A stretch of 64,000 bases of DNA. Source: Cupriavidus cauae. Its GTDB lineage: Bacteria; Pseudomonadota; Gammaproteobacteria; Burkholderiales; Burkholderiaceae. Numbering within the stretch: the first letter of the stretch is position 1; the number at the start of each line of letters is the position of its first letter. Below, piece after piece: positions 56,625 through 64,000 of this stretch. The stretch spans positions 124,001 to 188,000 of the forward strand of contig NZ_VWRN01000034.1 in NCBI RefSeq assembly GCF_008632125.1, given 5' to 3'. The notes under the pieces were generated by a model. That model was not told where the DNA came from. It made no database searches and saw only the letters and a program-made list of their open reading frames with translations. Position numbers and translations under genes: made by a program.

Positions 56625-58472
56625 TCATGCCGTCCGCAGCCAGCGCCGCAGCAGCATCCGCAACGCCCCCGGGTCGACCGGCTTGGGCAGCACGAAATAG
56701 CCGGCCTCCTCGGCCTCGGCCAGCGCGGCCGACTTCAGGTCGCCGGTCAGCAGCGCGCTGCGCGCCTGCGGCTGGGTCTGCTGCCACCGCTCGAGCAGCG
56801 CCAGCCCGTTCTCCGTTCCCGGCAGCCGCAGGTCGCAGAAGATGATGTCGGGCCGCAGGCCGCCGGCGAACATCCGCTCGGCCTCGGCGCCATCGGCGGC
56901 GCACGACACCCGCACGCCCCAGGCCTCCATCAGCGCGATCCAGGCGTTGCGGACGTGGCTGTCGTCGTCGACCACCAGCACCTCGCCGTGCAGCCGGTCC
57001 GGCATCGCGTGCTGGGCCACCGCGTCGCGGCGCATCGCGCGGATCGTGGCCACCGACTCGGCCGGCGCCGGATTGAGCGTGAACCAGAACATCGAGCCCT
57101 TGCCCGGCACCGAGCGTACGCCGTAGGTCCCGCGCATCAGCCGCACGCATTCCTTGAAGATCGCCAGCCCCAGACCGAGCCCGTGCGAGCGGTCGCGCTG
57201 CGGGTTGTGGACCTGGAAATACGGCCCGAAGATGTCCGGCAAGTGCTCGGCCGGAATGCCGGCGCCGGTGTCCCAGACCTCGATGCGCACCTGGCTGCCG
57301 CGCATGCGGGCGCCGACCAGCACCCGGCCCTGGCGCGTGTAGCGCAGCGCGTTTTGCACCAGATTGAACAGCGCCCGGCGCAGCAGCACCGGCTCGGCCA
57401 TCGCGTGCAGCTCGCCGGCCACGCGCGGCGACAGCCGCAGCCCGGCCGCCCGCGCGTCGCCGGCGAACTGGTCGCAGACCTCGCGCACCAGCTGGCCGAC
57501 ATCGCAGGGCTCGAGCGTCGGCAAGACCTTGCGGCCTTCCAGCTTGGACAGGTCCAGCAGCGAGCGGAACAGCAGATCGATGGTCTGCGTGCCGGCCGCG
57601 ACCTGCTCGACCAGCGGCCGCAGCGCCGGCGAATCGTTGCGCGCGCGCAGCGCCTCGACCAGCATCACCAGCGCATGCACCGGCTGGCGCAGGTCGTGGC
57701 TCGCCGCCGCCAGGAAGCGGGATTTCTCCTCGCTGGCATGCAGGGCGCGCTCCTTCTCCTGCTGGAACTGCCGCGCCAGCCGGCGGCTTTCGCCCTCCAG
57801 CCGGATCGCCCGCACCAGCGAGCCGTGCAGGTTCAGCGCATGGCGCGCCAGCATCAGCGCATAGATCACCAGCAGCAGCCGGATATAGCCGCCGTGGCCG
57901 GGAAACGCGTAGCCCGCCAGCAACAGATTGGGCACCAGGATCGGAATGCCGACATAGAGCAGGTTGACCGGGGCCGGCGCCTGCGAGCTCGCGCCGCCGG
58001 CCAGCGCGCCGAGCGTCAGCACCAGCAGCACGCCGGAAAACACCGGGGACGACGACACCAGGTGCAGCAGCGCCGCGCTGCCCCAGCTCAGGCCCACCAG
58101 CACCGCCACGCCGCGCATCGGGTCGCGCCACTTGCGGGTATGGGCCGAGCGGCTCAGCGTCGGGATATCGCGCAGGTAGCCCAGATAGAACCAGGCGCAA
58201 CCGGCCGCCTGCAGCAGCATCGCCGCGCACCAGGCCAGCAGCGCGCCGCGGCTGGCCTCGTGCCAGAAGGCGGCGGCCGTCAGTCCGGGCAGCAGCAGGG
58301 CCGTCACGATGCCGCTGGGCATCACACGATGCACCGCGGCCAGCAATTTGGCCTCGGTATCGGCGTCCAGCGGCGGCGCGGGCGGCGGAAGGATGCGCTT
58401 GAGCAGCGCGATCAGGTTGGCGGACGGCACCGGGAAGCGGCGTGCGTGACGGCGAGAATGTGGACGCGGCAT
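56625..58472 (-). CDS. Hybrid sensor histidine kinase with C-terminal receiver
   Basis: 615 residues from ATG 58472 (MPRPHSRRHA). About six N-terminal membrane helices (residues 50-210) with no large periplasmic sensor. The phospho-acceptor His259 is in AAASHDLRQPVHAL. The kinase domain has NLVQNALRYT (N box), DTGAGIP and HGLGLGLAIF (G boxes). A receiver follows, with VLVVDDD and Asp547 (CDLRLPG). The membrane-embedded sensor suggests it reads lipid or membrane state. It likely signals to the convergent NarL-type regulator. Confidence 0.92.
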   Translation of the reverse strand: MPRPHSRRHARRFPVPSANLIALLKRILPPPAPPLDADTEAKLLAAVHRVMPSGIVTALLLPGLTAAAFWHEASRGALLAWCAAMLLQAAGCAWFYLGYLRDIPTLSRSAHTRKWRDPMRGVAVLVGLSWGSAALLHLVSSSPVFSGVLLVLTLGALAGGASSQAPAPVNLLYVGIPILVPNLLLAGYAFPGHGGYIRLLLVIYALMLARHALNLHGSLVRAIRLEGESRRLARQFQQEKERALHASEEKSRFLAAASHDLRQPVHALVMLVEALRARNDSPALRPLVEQVAAGTQTIDLLFRSLLDLSKLEGRKVLPTLEPCDVGQLVREVCDQFAGDARAAGLRLSPRVAGELHAMAEPVLLRRALFNLVQNALRYTRQGRVLVGARMRGSQVRIEVWDTGAGIPAEHLPDIFGPYFQVHNPQRDRSHGLGLGLAIFKECVRLMRGTYGVRSVPGKGSMFWFTLNPAPAESVATIRAMRRDAVAQHAMPDRLHGEVLVVDDDSHVRNAWIALMEAWGVRVSCAADGAEAERMFAGGLRPDIIFCDLRLPGTENGLALLERWQQTQPQARSALLTGDLKSAALAEAEEAGYFVLPKPVDPGALRMLLRRWLRTA

Positions 58473-58645
58473 ATCATGCCGACTTTCGCCGCGGTCCGCC
58501 ACCGGGCCTGGGGCCTCGACACAGCCGAGGGTGCCCCCGCCACGGCCGCCCGGCAGGCACCGGGCAGTGTTGTGCCGCAAGGCGGGGGGAAAGCGCCCAT
58601 TCCCTTTATAATCCTGCCTTTATCCAACCGATTGTCGCCGTCCTC

Positions 58646-59662
58646 GTGAAAGTCTTCCGCGGCCTGCCCAATGCCGAGAGCCGGGCACCCTGCGCACTGA
58701 CCATCGGCAATTTCGATGGCGTGCACCGGGGCCACCAGTCCCTGCTCGCGCGCGCGCGCGCGGCCGCCGACGCGCGCGGACTGCCGCTGTGCGTGATGAC
58801 CTTCGAGCCGCACCCGCGCGAATTCTTCACGCCGGACCGCGCCCCGACCCGCATCGCGCTGCTGCGCGACAAGCTCGAAAGCCTGCGCCGCAACGGCGTC
58901 GACCGCGTGGTGGTCGAGCACTTCAACGCCCATTTCGCCGCCCAGTCCCCCGAAGCCTTCGTCGAGAACGTGCTGTGGCACGGGCTGCATGCGCGCTGGG
59001 TGCTGGTCGGCGACGACTTCCGCTTCGGCGCGAAGCGCGCCGGCGACTTCGCCTATCTGCAGCAGGCCGGCAAGCGCTACGGCTTCGACGTCGAGCAGAT
59101 GGGTTCGGTCTCCGAGGGCGGCGTGCGGATTTCCAGTTCGGCGGTGCGCCAGGCGCTGGCCGAGGGCGACCTGGACCACGCGCGCCGGCTGCTGGGCCAT
59201 GGCTATGCGATCAGCGGCCACGTCGTGCATGGCCGCAAGCTGGGCCGCGACCTCGGCTTTCCGACGCTGAACCTGCGCATTCCGCACAAGCGCCCGGCCG
59301 TCAACGGGATCTTCGTGGTACAGGTGCACGGCATCGCCGACACCCCGCTGCCCGGCGTGGCCAGCATCGGCGTGCGGCCCACGGTCGAGGACGCCGGGCG
59401 GGTGCTGCTGGAAGTCCATCTGTTCGATTTCGACCGCAGCGTCTACGGCAAGCTGGTGCGGGTCGAGTTCATCAAGAAGCTGCGCGACGAAGCGCGTTTC
59501 GACTCGCTGGAAGCGCTGACCGCGGCGATCGCCAAGGATTGCGCCGACGCGCGCGCCTTCTTCGGCATGACCGAGCCCGATGCGCAGGCCGCGGCGGACG
59601 CCGCCGGCGCTGCCGGCACGCCGGCGGAGCGCACCACCTCGGCCACGGACCGAATTAGCTAG
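58646..59662 (+). CDS. ribF: Bifunctional riboflavin kinase / FAD synthetase
   Basis: 338 residues from GTG 58646 (VKVFRGLPNAESRAP). FAD-synthetase domain: LTIGNFDGVHRGHQSLL and VRISSSAVRQAL. Riboflavin kinase domain: GRDLGFPTLNLRI and VNGIFVV. A Pribnow-like TATAAT at 58607-58612 precedes it without a clear -35. The C-terminal ~30 residues are Ala-rich and extra. It makes FMN and FAD. Head of the conserved ribF-ileS-lspA block. Confidence 0.95.
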   Translation: MKVFRGLPNAESRAPCALTIGNFDGVHRGHQSLLARARAAADARGLPLCVMTFEPHPREFFTPDRAPTRIALLRDKLESLRRNGVDRVVVEHFNAHFAAQSPEAFVENVLWHGLHARWVLVGDDFRFGAKRAGDFAYLQQAGKRYGFDVEQMGSVSEGGVRISSSAVRQALAEGDLDHARRLLGHGYAISGHVVHGRKLGRDLGFPTLNLRIPHKRPAVNGIFVVQVHGIADTPLPGVASIGVRPTVEDAGRVLLEVHLFDFDRSVYGKLVRVEFIKKLRDEARFDSLEALTAAIAKDCADARAFFGMTEPDAQAAADAAGAAGTPAERTTSATDRIS

Positions 59663-59779
59663 CGGCCGGCTTTCGCCGCGCATGCGCGCGCAGCCGGGTC
59701 ACCGCCGACCCAGCCCCAATTTTCGCGCCGGCCCGCACCGCCCGGGCCGGGCGCTCACCGAATCGCCCTGAGAATCGTC

Positions 59780-62698
59780 ATGTCCGACACCAAGCAAGCC
59801 AAGGCCGGCGCCAAGCCGGAGAACAAGAGCGCCGAGAAGAGCAAATACCCGGTGAACCTGCTCGACACCCCGTTCCCGATGCGGGGGGACCTGCCCAAGC
59901 GCGAACCGCTGTGGGTCAAGCAGTGGCAGGAAAAGAAGATCTACCAGGCGATCCGCGCGGCGCGCCGCGGCGCGAAGAAGTTCGTGCTGCACGACGGCCC
60001 CCCGTATGCCAACGGCGACATCCACATCGGCCACGCCGTCAACAAGGTCCTGAAGGACATGATCATCAAGGCGCGCGGGCTGAGCGGGCTCGACGCCGTC
60101 TACGTGCCGGGCTGGGACTGCCACGGCATGCCGATCGAGATCCAGATCGAGAAGCAGTACGGCAAGGGCCTGCCGGTGCAGGAGGTCCAGGCCAAGGCGC
60201 GCGCCTACGCGACCGAGCAGATCGCGCGCCAGCGCAAGGACTTCGAACGGCTGGGCGTGCTGGGCGACTGGGACGATCCCTATCTGACGATGAACTTCAG
60301 CAACGAGGCCGACGAGATCCGGGCGCTCGGCAAGATCCTCGAGAAGGGCTACGTCTTCCGCGGCCTGAAGCCGGTCAACTGGTGCTTCGACTGCGGCTCG
60401 GCGCTGGCCGAGGCCGAGGTCGAGTACAAGGACAAGACCGACCTGTCGATCGATGTCGGCTTCCCGTTCGCCGAGACCGACAAGCTGGCGCGCGCCTTCC
60501 ACGTGCCGCTGGAAACGCTGGGCGCGAAGCCCGGCTGGATCGTGATCTGGACCACCACGCCCTGGACGATCCCGTCGAACCAGGCGCTGAACCTGCATCC
60601 CGAAGTCGAATACGCGCTGGTCGACACACCGCGCGGCTTCCTGATCCTGGCCGCCGAGCGCGTCGAGGAACAGCTCAAGGTCTACGAGCTGGAAGGCAAG
60701 GTCGTGGCGACCTGCTCGGGCGCGGCGCTGACCGAGATCCGCTTCCACCATCCGCTGGCGAAGATGGACGCCGGCTACGACCGCCTGTCGCCGATCTACC
60801 TCGGCGACTACGTGACCACCGATACCGGCACCGGCATCGTGCACTCGGCGCCCGCCTACGGCATCGAGGACTTCCAGTCCTGCAAGGCGCACGGCATGCG
60901 CGACGAGGACATCCTGAGCCCGGTGATGGGCGACGGCGTCTATGCCAGCTGGCTGCCGCTGTTCGGCGGCCTGTCGATCTGGGACGCCAATCCGCGCATC
61001 GTCGAGACGCTGAAGGCCTCGGGCAACCTGTTCAACTCGCACCGCTACGAGCACAGCTACATGCACTGCTGGCGGCACAAGACGCCGATCATCTACCGCG
61101 CGACCTCGCAGTGGTTCGCCGGCATGGATGTGGTGCCCGCCGACAACGGCCCGACGCTGCGCGCGACCGCGCTGGCCGGCATCGAGGCGACCGCCTTCTA
61201 CCCGTCCTGGGGCAAGCAGCGCCTGCACAACATGATCGCCAACCGGCCGGACTGGACGCTGTCGCGCCAGCGCCAGTGGGGCGTGCCGATGGCGTTCTTC
61301 GTCCACAAGGAAACCGGCGCGCTGCATCCGCGCACGCCGCAGCTGCTCGAAGCCGTGGCCAAGCGCGTCGAGCAGCATGGCATCGAGGCCTGGCAGACGC
61401 TGGACGCGACCGCCTTCCTGACCGAACTGGGCGAGGCCGACGCCGCGATGTACGAGAAGAACCGCGACACGCTGGACGTGTGGTTCGACTCGGGCACCAC
61501 GCACTGGACCGTGATCCGCGGCTCGCATCGGGAAGACCTGTACGATGCGGCCGCCGATACGCCGGACGGCCGCCTGGCCGACCTCTACCTGGAAGGCTCG
61601 GACCAGCACCGCGGCTGGTTCCACTCGTCGCTGCTGACCGCCTCGATGCTGTACGGCAAGCCGCCCTACAAGGCGCTGCTGACGCACGGCTTCACCGTCG
61701 ACGGCGAGGGCCGAAAGATGTCGAAGTCGGTCGGCAACACCGTGTCGCCGCAGGACATCGCCAACAAGATGGGCGCGGAGATCATCCGCCTGTGGGTGGC
61801 CTCGACCGACTACTCGGGCGAGCTGTCGATCTCCGACGAGATCCTGAAGCGCGTGGTCGAGGGCTACCGCCGCATCCGCAATACGCTGCGCTTCCTGCTG
61901 GCCAACCTGACCGACTACGACCACGCGCGCGACGCGCTGCCGCCGTCGGAATGGCTGGAAATCGACCGCTACGCCGTCGCGCTGACCGCGCAGCTGCAGA
62001 AGGAAGTGCTGTCGCACTACGACGTCTACGAGTTCCACCCGGTGGTGGCCAAGCTGCAGACGTTCTGCTCGGAGGACCTGGGCGGCTTCTACCTGGACGT
62101 GCTGAAGGACCGGCTCTATACCACCGCGCCGGACTCGAAGGCGCGCCGCGCCGCGCAGAACGCGCTGTTCCACATCACGCAGGCGATGCTGCACTGGATG
62201 GCGCCGTTCCTGTCGTTCACCGCCGAGGAAGCGTGGCAGGTGTTCGCGCACGGCACCGCGCATGCCGATACGATCTTCACCAGCACCTACTACACGGTGC
62301 CGGAGGTCGACCAGGCCGACGATCTGCTGCAGAAGTGGCACGCGGTGCGCGCGGTACGCGCGGAGGTGACGAAGCAGCTGGAGGCGGTGCGGGCCGAAGG
62401 CGGCATCGGCTCGTCGCTGCAGGCGGAGGTTTCCATCCAGGCCGGCGGTCCGGCGCTGGAGGCGCTGGCCAGCCTCGGCGACGATCTGCGCTTCGTGCTG
62501 CTGACCTCGGCCGCCACGGTGTCGCCGGCGCCCGAGGCGGGCGACCTGCTGGTGACCGTGCATCCGTCCAGCCATGCCAAGTGCGAGCGCTGCTGGCACT
62601 ATCGCGAGGACGTCGGCCATGACGCCGCGCATCCGACCCTGTGCGGCCGCTGCACCAGCAATCTGTTCGGCGCCGGTGAACCGAGGAGCCACGCCTGA
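59780..62698 (+). CDS. ileS: Isoleucyl-tRNA synthetase
   Basis: 972 residues. Class I signatures: HIGH at 82-85 ([11 protein letters not shown]) and KMSKS at 646-650 ([10 protein letters not shown]). The editing CP1 domain holds [11 protein letters not shown] and the C-terminal zinc knuckle [12 protein letters not shown] with CGRC. The ordinary bacterial form, predicted to be mupirocin-sensitive by type. It charges tRNA-Ile. Its stop shares one base with the lspA start (TGATG). Confidence 0.98.
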   Translation: MSDTKQAKAGAKPENKSAEKSKYPVNLLDTPFPMRGDLPKREPLWVKQWQEKKIYQAIRAARRGAKKFVLHDGPPYANGDIHIGHAVNKVLKDMIIKARGLSGLDAVYVPGWDCHGMPIEIQIEKQYGKGLPVQEVQAKARAYATEQIARQRKDFERLGVLGDWDDPYLTMNFSNEADEIRALGKILEKGYVFRGLKPVNWCFDCGSALAEAEVEYKDKTDLSIDVGFPFAETDKLARAFHVPLETLGAKPGWIVIWTTTPWTIPSNQALNLHPEVEYALVDTPRGFLILAAERVEEQLKVYELEGKVVATCSGAALTEIRFHHPLAKMDAGYDRLSPIYLGDYVTTDTGTGIVHSAPAYGIEDFQSCKAHGMRDEDILSPVMGDGVYASWLPLFGGLSIWDANPRIVETLKASGNLFNSHRYEHSYMHCWRHKTPIIYRATSQWFAGMDVVPADNGPTLRATALAGIEATAFYPSWGKQRLHNMIANRPDWTLSRQRQWGVPMAFFVHKETGALHPRTPQLLEAVAKRVEQHGIEAWQTLDATAFLTELGEADAAMYEKNRDTLDVWFDSGTTHWTVIRGSHREDLYDAAADTPDGRLADLYLEGSDQHRGWFHSSLLTASMLYGKPPYKALLTHGFTVDGEGRKMSKSVGNTVSPQDIANKMGAEIIRLWVASTDYSGELSISDEILKRVVEGYRRIRNTLRFLLANLTDYDHARDALPPSEWLEIDRYAVALTAQLQKEVLSHYDVYEFHPVVAKLQTFCSEDLGGFYLDVLKDRLYTTAPDSKARRAAQNALFHITQAMLHWMAPFLSFTAEEAWQVFAHGTAHADTIFTSTYYTVPEVDQADDLLQKWHAVRAVRAEVTKQLEAVRAEGGIGSSLQAEVSIQAGGPALEALASLGDDLRFVLLTSAATVSPAPEAGDLLVTVHPSSHAKCERCWHYREDVGHDAAHPTLCGRCTSNLFGAGEPRSHA

Positions 62699-63222
62699 TG
62701 GCCGCGACCACCCGTACCGCCCGCGGCCGGGCCGCGAGCAACAAGAGCCGCAGCGGCACGCCGCTGCTGTGGCTGGCCTTCGCCGCGCTGGTCGTGGTGC
62801 TGGACCAGTTCTTCAAGATCGTGATCGTGCGCAGCTTCGACTATGGAGAATCGCGCCCGGTCACCGGCTTCTTCAACCTGGTGCTGGTCTACAACAAGGG
62901 CGCCGCGTTCAGCTTCCTGGCCGACGCCGGCGGCTGGCAGCGCTGGTTCTTCACCGGGCTGGGGCTGGCGGTCGGCGCGTTCATCGTCTGGCTGCTGTTC
63001 CGCCATGCCGGCCAGAGGCTGTTCAGCCTGGCGGTGTCGCTGGTGCTCGGCGGCGCGATCGGCAACGTGATCGACCGCATCGTCTATGGGCATGTGGTCG
63101 ACTTTCTCGACTTCCATCTGCGCGGCTACCACTGGCCGGCGTTCAACGTCGCCGACTGCGCGATCACGGTCGGCGCGGTGCTGCTGATCGTCGACGAATT
63201 CCGGCGGGTGCGCCGGCACTGA
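62698..63222 (+). CDS. lspA: Lipoprotein signal peptidase
   Basis: 174 residues, four membrane helices. Catalytic aspartates are in [19 protein letters not shown] and [11 protein letters not shown]. The [17 protein letters not shown] motif is also typical. It cleaves prolipoproteins after lipidation in the inner membrane, and would process the efflux and protease lipoproteins in this window. Translationally coupled to ileS. Confidence 0.97.
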   Translation: MAATTRTARGRAASNKSRSGTPLLWLAFAALVVVLDQFFKIVIVRSFDYGESRPVTGFFNLVLVYNKGAAFSFLADAGGWQRWFFTGLGLAVGAFIVWLLFRHAGQRLFSLAVSLVLGGAIGNVIDRIVYGHVVDFLDFHLRGYHWPAFNVADCAITVGAVLLIVDEFRRVRRH

Positions 63223-63312
63223 GCCCGCGCCGAAGCGCGCCGTGCGATGAGCCGGCGCGTCGTTCGGCGCGCCGGTATCATCGACTCCCCCCCTCGCATC
63301 GAAGGCCACTCC

Positions 63313-64000
63313 ATGGATCTGCGCGGCAAACATCTCGTACTCGGGCTGACCGGCGGCATCGCCTGCTACAAGTCGGCCGAGCTGGTCCGGCTGCTGACCA
63401 AGGCCGGCGCCACCGTCCAGGTCGTGATGACCGAGGCGGCGACGCAGTTCATCACGCCGGTCACGATGCAGGCGCTGTCCGGGCGCCCCGTGTTCACCTC
63501 GCAATGGGACGGCCGGATCGCCAACAACATGGCGCATATCGACCTGTCGCGCGAGGCCGATGCGATCGTGATCGCGCCGGCCTCGACCGATTTCCTCGCG
63601 CGGCTGGCCAACGGCCTGTGCGACGACCTGCTGTCGACGCTGTGCATCGCGCGCGATTGCCCGCTGCTGGTGGCGCCGGCGATGAACCGGCAGATGTGGA
63701 TGGCGCCCGCGACCCAGCGCAACATCGCGCAGCTGCGCGCCGACGGCGTCGCGGTGCTCGGTCCGGGCAGCGGCGACCAGGCCTGCGGCGAGGTCGGCGA
63801 CGGCCGCATGCTGGAGCCCGAGGAACTGCTCGACGATATCGTGGCCCACTTCCAGCCGAAGGTGCTGGCGGGCCGCCGCATGCTGATCACCGCCGGCCCG
63901 ACCTTCGAGGCGATCGATCCGGTGCGCGGCATCACCAACCGCTCGTCGGGCAAGATGGGCTTCGCGCTCGCGCGCGCGGCGCGCGAGGCCGGCGCCGACG
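63313..64000 (+). CDS. coaBC: Phosphopantothenoylcysteine decarboxylase/synthetase (partial, C-terminus beyond window)
   Basis: The first 229 residues. The CoaC flavoprotein half is complete: [17 protein letters not shown], the catalytic His in [20 protein letters not shown], and the substrate-clamp Cys in [13 protein letters not shown]. The CoaB half begins at [20 protein letters not shown] and NRSSGKMG before the window ends. It makes 4'-phosphopantetheine for CoA synthesis. Confidence 0.96.
   Translation, partial: MDLRGKHLVLGLTGGIACYKSAELVRLLTKAGATVQVVMTEAATQFITPVTMQALSGRPVFTSQWDGRIANNMAHIDLSREADAIVIAPASTDFLARLANGLCDDLLSTLCIARDCPLLVAPAMNRQMWMAPATQRNIAQLRADGVAVLGPGSGDQACGEVGDGRMLEPEELLDDIVAHFQPKVLAGRRMLITAGPTFEAIDPVRGITNRSSGKMGFALARAAREAGAD

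Noticed and set aside
56625-58649. 564-codon rightward frame opposite the hybrid kinase
   Set aside because: Antisense shadow of a clear histidine kinase; Gln/Arg/His-rich with no domain.
59699-62692. 997-codon leftward frame opposite ileS
   Set aside because: Codon-position mirror of ileS with no domain or plausible composition.

Overview
The window is high-GC, densely coded chromosomal DNA from a betaproteobacterium. Gene content points to the Burkholderiaceae, most like Cupriavidus or Ralstonia: an orphan Bug-type solute receptor, a five-step hut pathway, a complete liv transporter, and the housekeeping blocks ispH-fkpB, rpmB-rpmG, nadB/nadC-nadA and ribF-ileS-lspA-coaBC. The genus is inferred from content and style, not from a database match. 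I saw no rRNA, tRNA, prophage, insertion sequence or CRISPR array.

Layout. 0-6 kb: an RND drug-efflux system (outer-membrane lipoprotein cut by the window edge, TetR repressor, adaptor, pump). Two GTGAC-N14-GTCAC operators flank the repressor gene. 6-11 kb: a leftward acid-catabolic operon (Bug receptor, PaaG-like hydratase/isomerase, NDP-forming acyl-CoA synthetase, IclR regulator) with a palindromic operator upstream. 11-21 kb: accessory genes, including a TonB siderophore receptor, a LuxR-type protein with a degenerate receiver, GNAT, LysE, MFS, a chromosomal AadA homologue, a LysR/alcohol dehydrogenase pair and an M48 lipoprotein protease. 21-33 kb: a leftward histidine-utilisation locus (TauABC-type ABC transporter, hutC, hutH, hutU, hutD, hutI, hutF, hutG) with three near-identical HutC-like boxes. 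33-37.6 kb: an SDR protein, a 2Fe-2S flavoreductase, and argD preceded by a promoter/short ORF/terminator leader that looks like an attenuator or a small RNA. 37.6-42.7 kb: livF-G-M-H and their binding protein. 43-51.6 kb: ispH, fkpB, radC, rpmB, rpmG, nadB, nadC-nadA and a delta-9 desaturase. 52-64 kb: MscS channel, RsmB-like methyltransferase, purN, a response-regulator/hybrid-kinase pair, ribF, ileS, lspA and the start of coaBC.

How it works together. The hut genes convert histidine through urocanate, imidazolone propionate, formiminoglutamate and formylglutamate to glutamate, and the shared operator motif ties an ABC importer to that pathway. The nad genes make quinolinate and nicotinate mononucleotide. 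The liv genes import branched-chain amino acids. The window is also unusually rich in short tandem arrays (units of 7, 8, 9, 10, 11, 12, 13 and 20 bp), nearly all in intergenic DNA.
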